A DNA stretch of 64,000 bases. It comes from Sipunculus nudus (Eukaryota; Annelida; Sipuncula; Golfingiida; Sipunculidae). This document shows, one piece after another, positions 61,641-64,000 of the stretch; position 1 is the stretch's first letter, and each line of letters opens with the position of its first letter. Below the pieces are notes generated by a model that saw only the letters and a list, made by a program, of their open reading frames with translations, searched no databases and had not been told where the DNA came from. Where the stretch lies: the NCBI GenBank assembly GCA_026874595.1, contig CM049306.1:51286019-51350018 (forward strand), written 5' to 3'. The position numbers were made by a program, and so were the translations under genes.

Positions 61641-62263
61641 CGAATATCAATTATCGAAGACTAATGCATATCTCTTAATTAGTATATGCCTTAGCTTTGA
61701 TATTTATGCCTTTTTTCATTTTATTTTTATCAATAATGAAATAAATTTATTGAAAGATGATTAAACCCCAAAACCATGAGTAAGCATTTATAAAAAAATT
61801 CAAAGGAAATTCTTTGCGAAAATGTAATTTTATAAATGAATTCACATGTTCTCCGCAGTAAATGTAGAAAGTGACGCAACACTCACGTCACCTGCGAGTG
61901 GCACAGACTGACTGTTGCTTGTCCCGCTTGTCCTGTAACAAAGCATCATCGGTAATGGCCGTGACAGGTCTAGTACCAACATGGGACACACAGAAGCCCA
62001 CCTTGACATTTATAGATGTTCGGGTGTACCAAGCACTGTACATCAGCGGGTGCCACAATATATCCAAAATATTTACTATTTTTCTAACTGCCCAAGGCTT
62101 GTGAGCCCGTGACAGATGTCGAAGATGTTTACGGATGACAGAAGCAGATGACAACCTTCATGGGCGGAGACATATCGCTTATTGTTACATATTAGTAAAT
62201 AGCTCAAACACACATGGCGGTCCAAAAAACAAACAATCATGTAAAAGCATCTTCCTAAAGAGT

Positions 62264-62294
62264 AGCAGACACAAATCAAGATCAAGATCAAGAT

Positions 62295-62345
<51 letters not shown>

Positions 62346-62352
62346 ACTGTGT

Positions 62353-62386
<34 letters not shown>

Positions 62387-62390
62387 GACG
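62264..62390. repeat. (ATCAAG)n, (GA)n and (GACA)n compound microsatellite
   Basis: ATCAAG units, then GA units to about 62347, then GACA units. Confidence 0.95.
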
Positions 62391-63159
62391 GCGCTGATTC
62401 AGCTTATTTCAACAATTTCCCCCAACATGCCCGTGAATATTAATCAAAAGAATTTGCTCAGAATATCCCGAACGGCACCATTTTCCTAAATCTGATGTTT
62501 TATTAAACCCACCTTTGAACTTCTGGTCCCAGGTGACTAGCAACACGTTAAATAGCCTAAAGTTAAGATTCCTTATGAACGGAAATGCGGCATGCAGAAT
62601 GCGGTTAAAATCAGTAATACGTATCTGGCAAGGCGAATCCTTCCATGTAGGAAGTCTTTCGTGTCCCGCATGGTATCCTCAAGCAGCACATAGAAACTAT
62701 GCATGTTGAAGTGGCGGTATAGGTATTAAATCTCTCACCGCGCATCCGTATATAAGGAATTTTAACTTCACATTTTAACAATGAATTTATAATTAGAAAA
62801 CCGAATTGAGAACACCTTCATATTTGTCCATGACCTTGACTTTCTATTACCTTATTAGACAGGGGTCTTCCTTAAGTCATACATATTCATTTATTTAGTC
62901 AGAATCCGGTCGTGACTGGCATAATAAGGTTGCGCAAGAGAAGAATAAGATGTCCGAAGAACTTGTTTGGCCATTGAACAGTGAAAAATAAGAATTCTTA
63001 CGATATTGTTGGGGCATGTTTGTTCAATTTTGCATGCTGACATGGATATATGACCAGAAATACCTAGAATGGCTTTTTTCCACAGTCGCCAAAACATATA
63101 GATAGGCACCATCCACAAGAACGCGGAAAAATTATAACATGTGTAATTGATAAGACCTA

Positions 63160-63535
63160 GGAGATCAAAATGAAGATCAACAGGTTTCGAGCTACTCCAA
63201 AGCATTTTTTGAAACATTGGTTATATCAAATTTGAGGGAAAAAATCTGCAATACTTCAAACAATTATATTGTTGAGATGAACTCCTTTATTTTCCGCAGA
63301 TCTGGCTTTGAAGATCAAGGTCAATGCCACCAGATTCCAAACACATCTGAGAAATTTATTTCAACAATTAGTGGATAAATATTAAAAACTAAGGAATAGA
63401 TATGCACTTATATTTTACTAATTTTGTCTTGAAGATCATGGTCAAGGTCGTAAGTTTTCGAGCTCGTTTGAGATATTTGTTGAAAACATTTGTGTATCAA
63501 GTTAGAGGGGGAAATATGAAATACTTCAACAAAGT
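63160..63535 (+). repeat. Two diverged copies of an about 270-bp repeat
   Basis: GAAGATCAA, TTTCGAGCT, TTTGAAACATTGG, TTATATCAA and AATACTTCAA (63172-63260) recur at about 63430-63530 with GAAGATCATGGTCAAGGTC. This explains the long minus-strand frame at 62891-63217. Confidence 0.55.
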
Positions 63536-63612
63536 GAGTCTGACCATATCGCTGCCAAAGGCATGTGTAGCTTGCATAATATAGGTCACTCTGTGACCTA
63601 CTTTCGAGTTTC

Positions 63613-63640
63613 CAGAGAGAGAGAGAGAGAGAGAGAGAGG
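63613..63640. repeat. (GA)n microsatellite
   Basis: About 13 GA units. Confidence 0.95.
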
Positions 63641-64000
63641 ATATCCAAGTACTCGCTTATTTTTTCTTTAAGTGTTAAAAGGAATAATAGACCATTAAAA
63701 AATGTTAAACTGTTGTAATGTCCCTATCACCCGTGGTCCGGAAGTTTATGCAAGTTTTGTTATTACCCTTTATTTCCCAGAAAAGTAACAATATATCTTC
63801 TGTATAAACTGTGCTTTGATATTAAATCAGTTTTCAAATGTGTGAAATTGGGAGAATATCCATCACATTAAATTTTGTGTTAACTCTACCGTTCTCTAAG
63901 CCTGTAAATCCATCACTTGTAAAAATATATTTTGTATATTCCTATATTTGCTCATTTGCTGCAAAACAAAATTTTGAACTTTGAAGATATGGAACCAAAT

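Noticed and set aside
62891-63217. Minus-strand 108-codon frame that resembles a cystinosin PQ-loop segment (K-P-V-x-L-x-F-D, then W-x-V-P)
   Set aside because: The spacing is wrong for cystinosin, and part of the frame lies in a repeat that recurs on the same strand at 63.43 kb. Likely chance.

Overview
The window is nuclear DNA from an animal: AT-rich, with exons separated by GT-AG introns and a heavy load of (TA)n microsatellites, poly-G tracts, MITE-like elements and tRNA-derived SINEs. I found no bacterial operons, rRNA genes or intact transposon ORFs. The two genes and the repeat style suggest a marine invertebrate, probably a lophotrochozoan such as a mollusc. That placement is an inference and not proven.

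Layout. 1-18.8 kb has no gene I can support. It holds a 34-bp minisatellite (3.24 kb), decayed tandem repeats around GTGGCGCCAC motifs (4.4-5.4 kb), a 470-bp MITE with TTA target duplications (5.86 kb), a Helitron-like element carrying about four 280-bp repeats (10.9-12.4 kb), two tRNA-derived SINE pieces (12.57 and 14.5 kb) and a 520-bp fold-back element (16.8 kb). 18.8-34.4 kb holds the main gene, a vesicular monoamine transporter (VMAT, SLC18A1/2 or cat-1 type). It has 16 coding exons on the + strand that join in frame to 546 residues. 34.5-44.8 kb is a repeat field: another MITE, an inverted pair of 22-bp arrays flanking a CpG-rich element, and a 675-bp tandem duplication. 44.97-50.73 kb is a three-exon gene for a small secreted protein that looks like the N-terminal (CUB-like) half of meteorin without the C-terminal NTR half. 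50.9-64 kb is intergenic: a MITE, microsatellites, a second copy of the SINE found in VMAT intron 9, and a dispersed repeat pair.

Function. VMAT is the proton-coupled transporter that loads serotonin, dopamine and related amines into synaptic vesicles. Every charged residue I could check for transport is present. The meteorin-like protein should be secreted. The two genes share a strand but I see no functional link.

Most unusual features. VMAT intron 12 ends in ten 54-bp repeats, each a copy of the intron 12/exon 13 junction, so nine or so AG|GTATGG decoy sites stand in front of the real acceptor. Intron 9 begins with a 25-bp repeat rich in donor-like GTAAG motifs right at the exon 9 donor. 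Other points are the NTR-less meteorin protein, an 86-bp zero-loop palindrome in intron 13, and opposed copies of one MITE family around VMAT exon 1.
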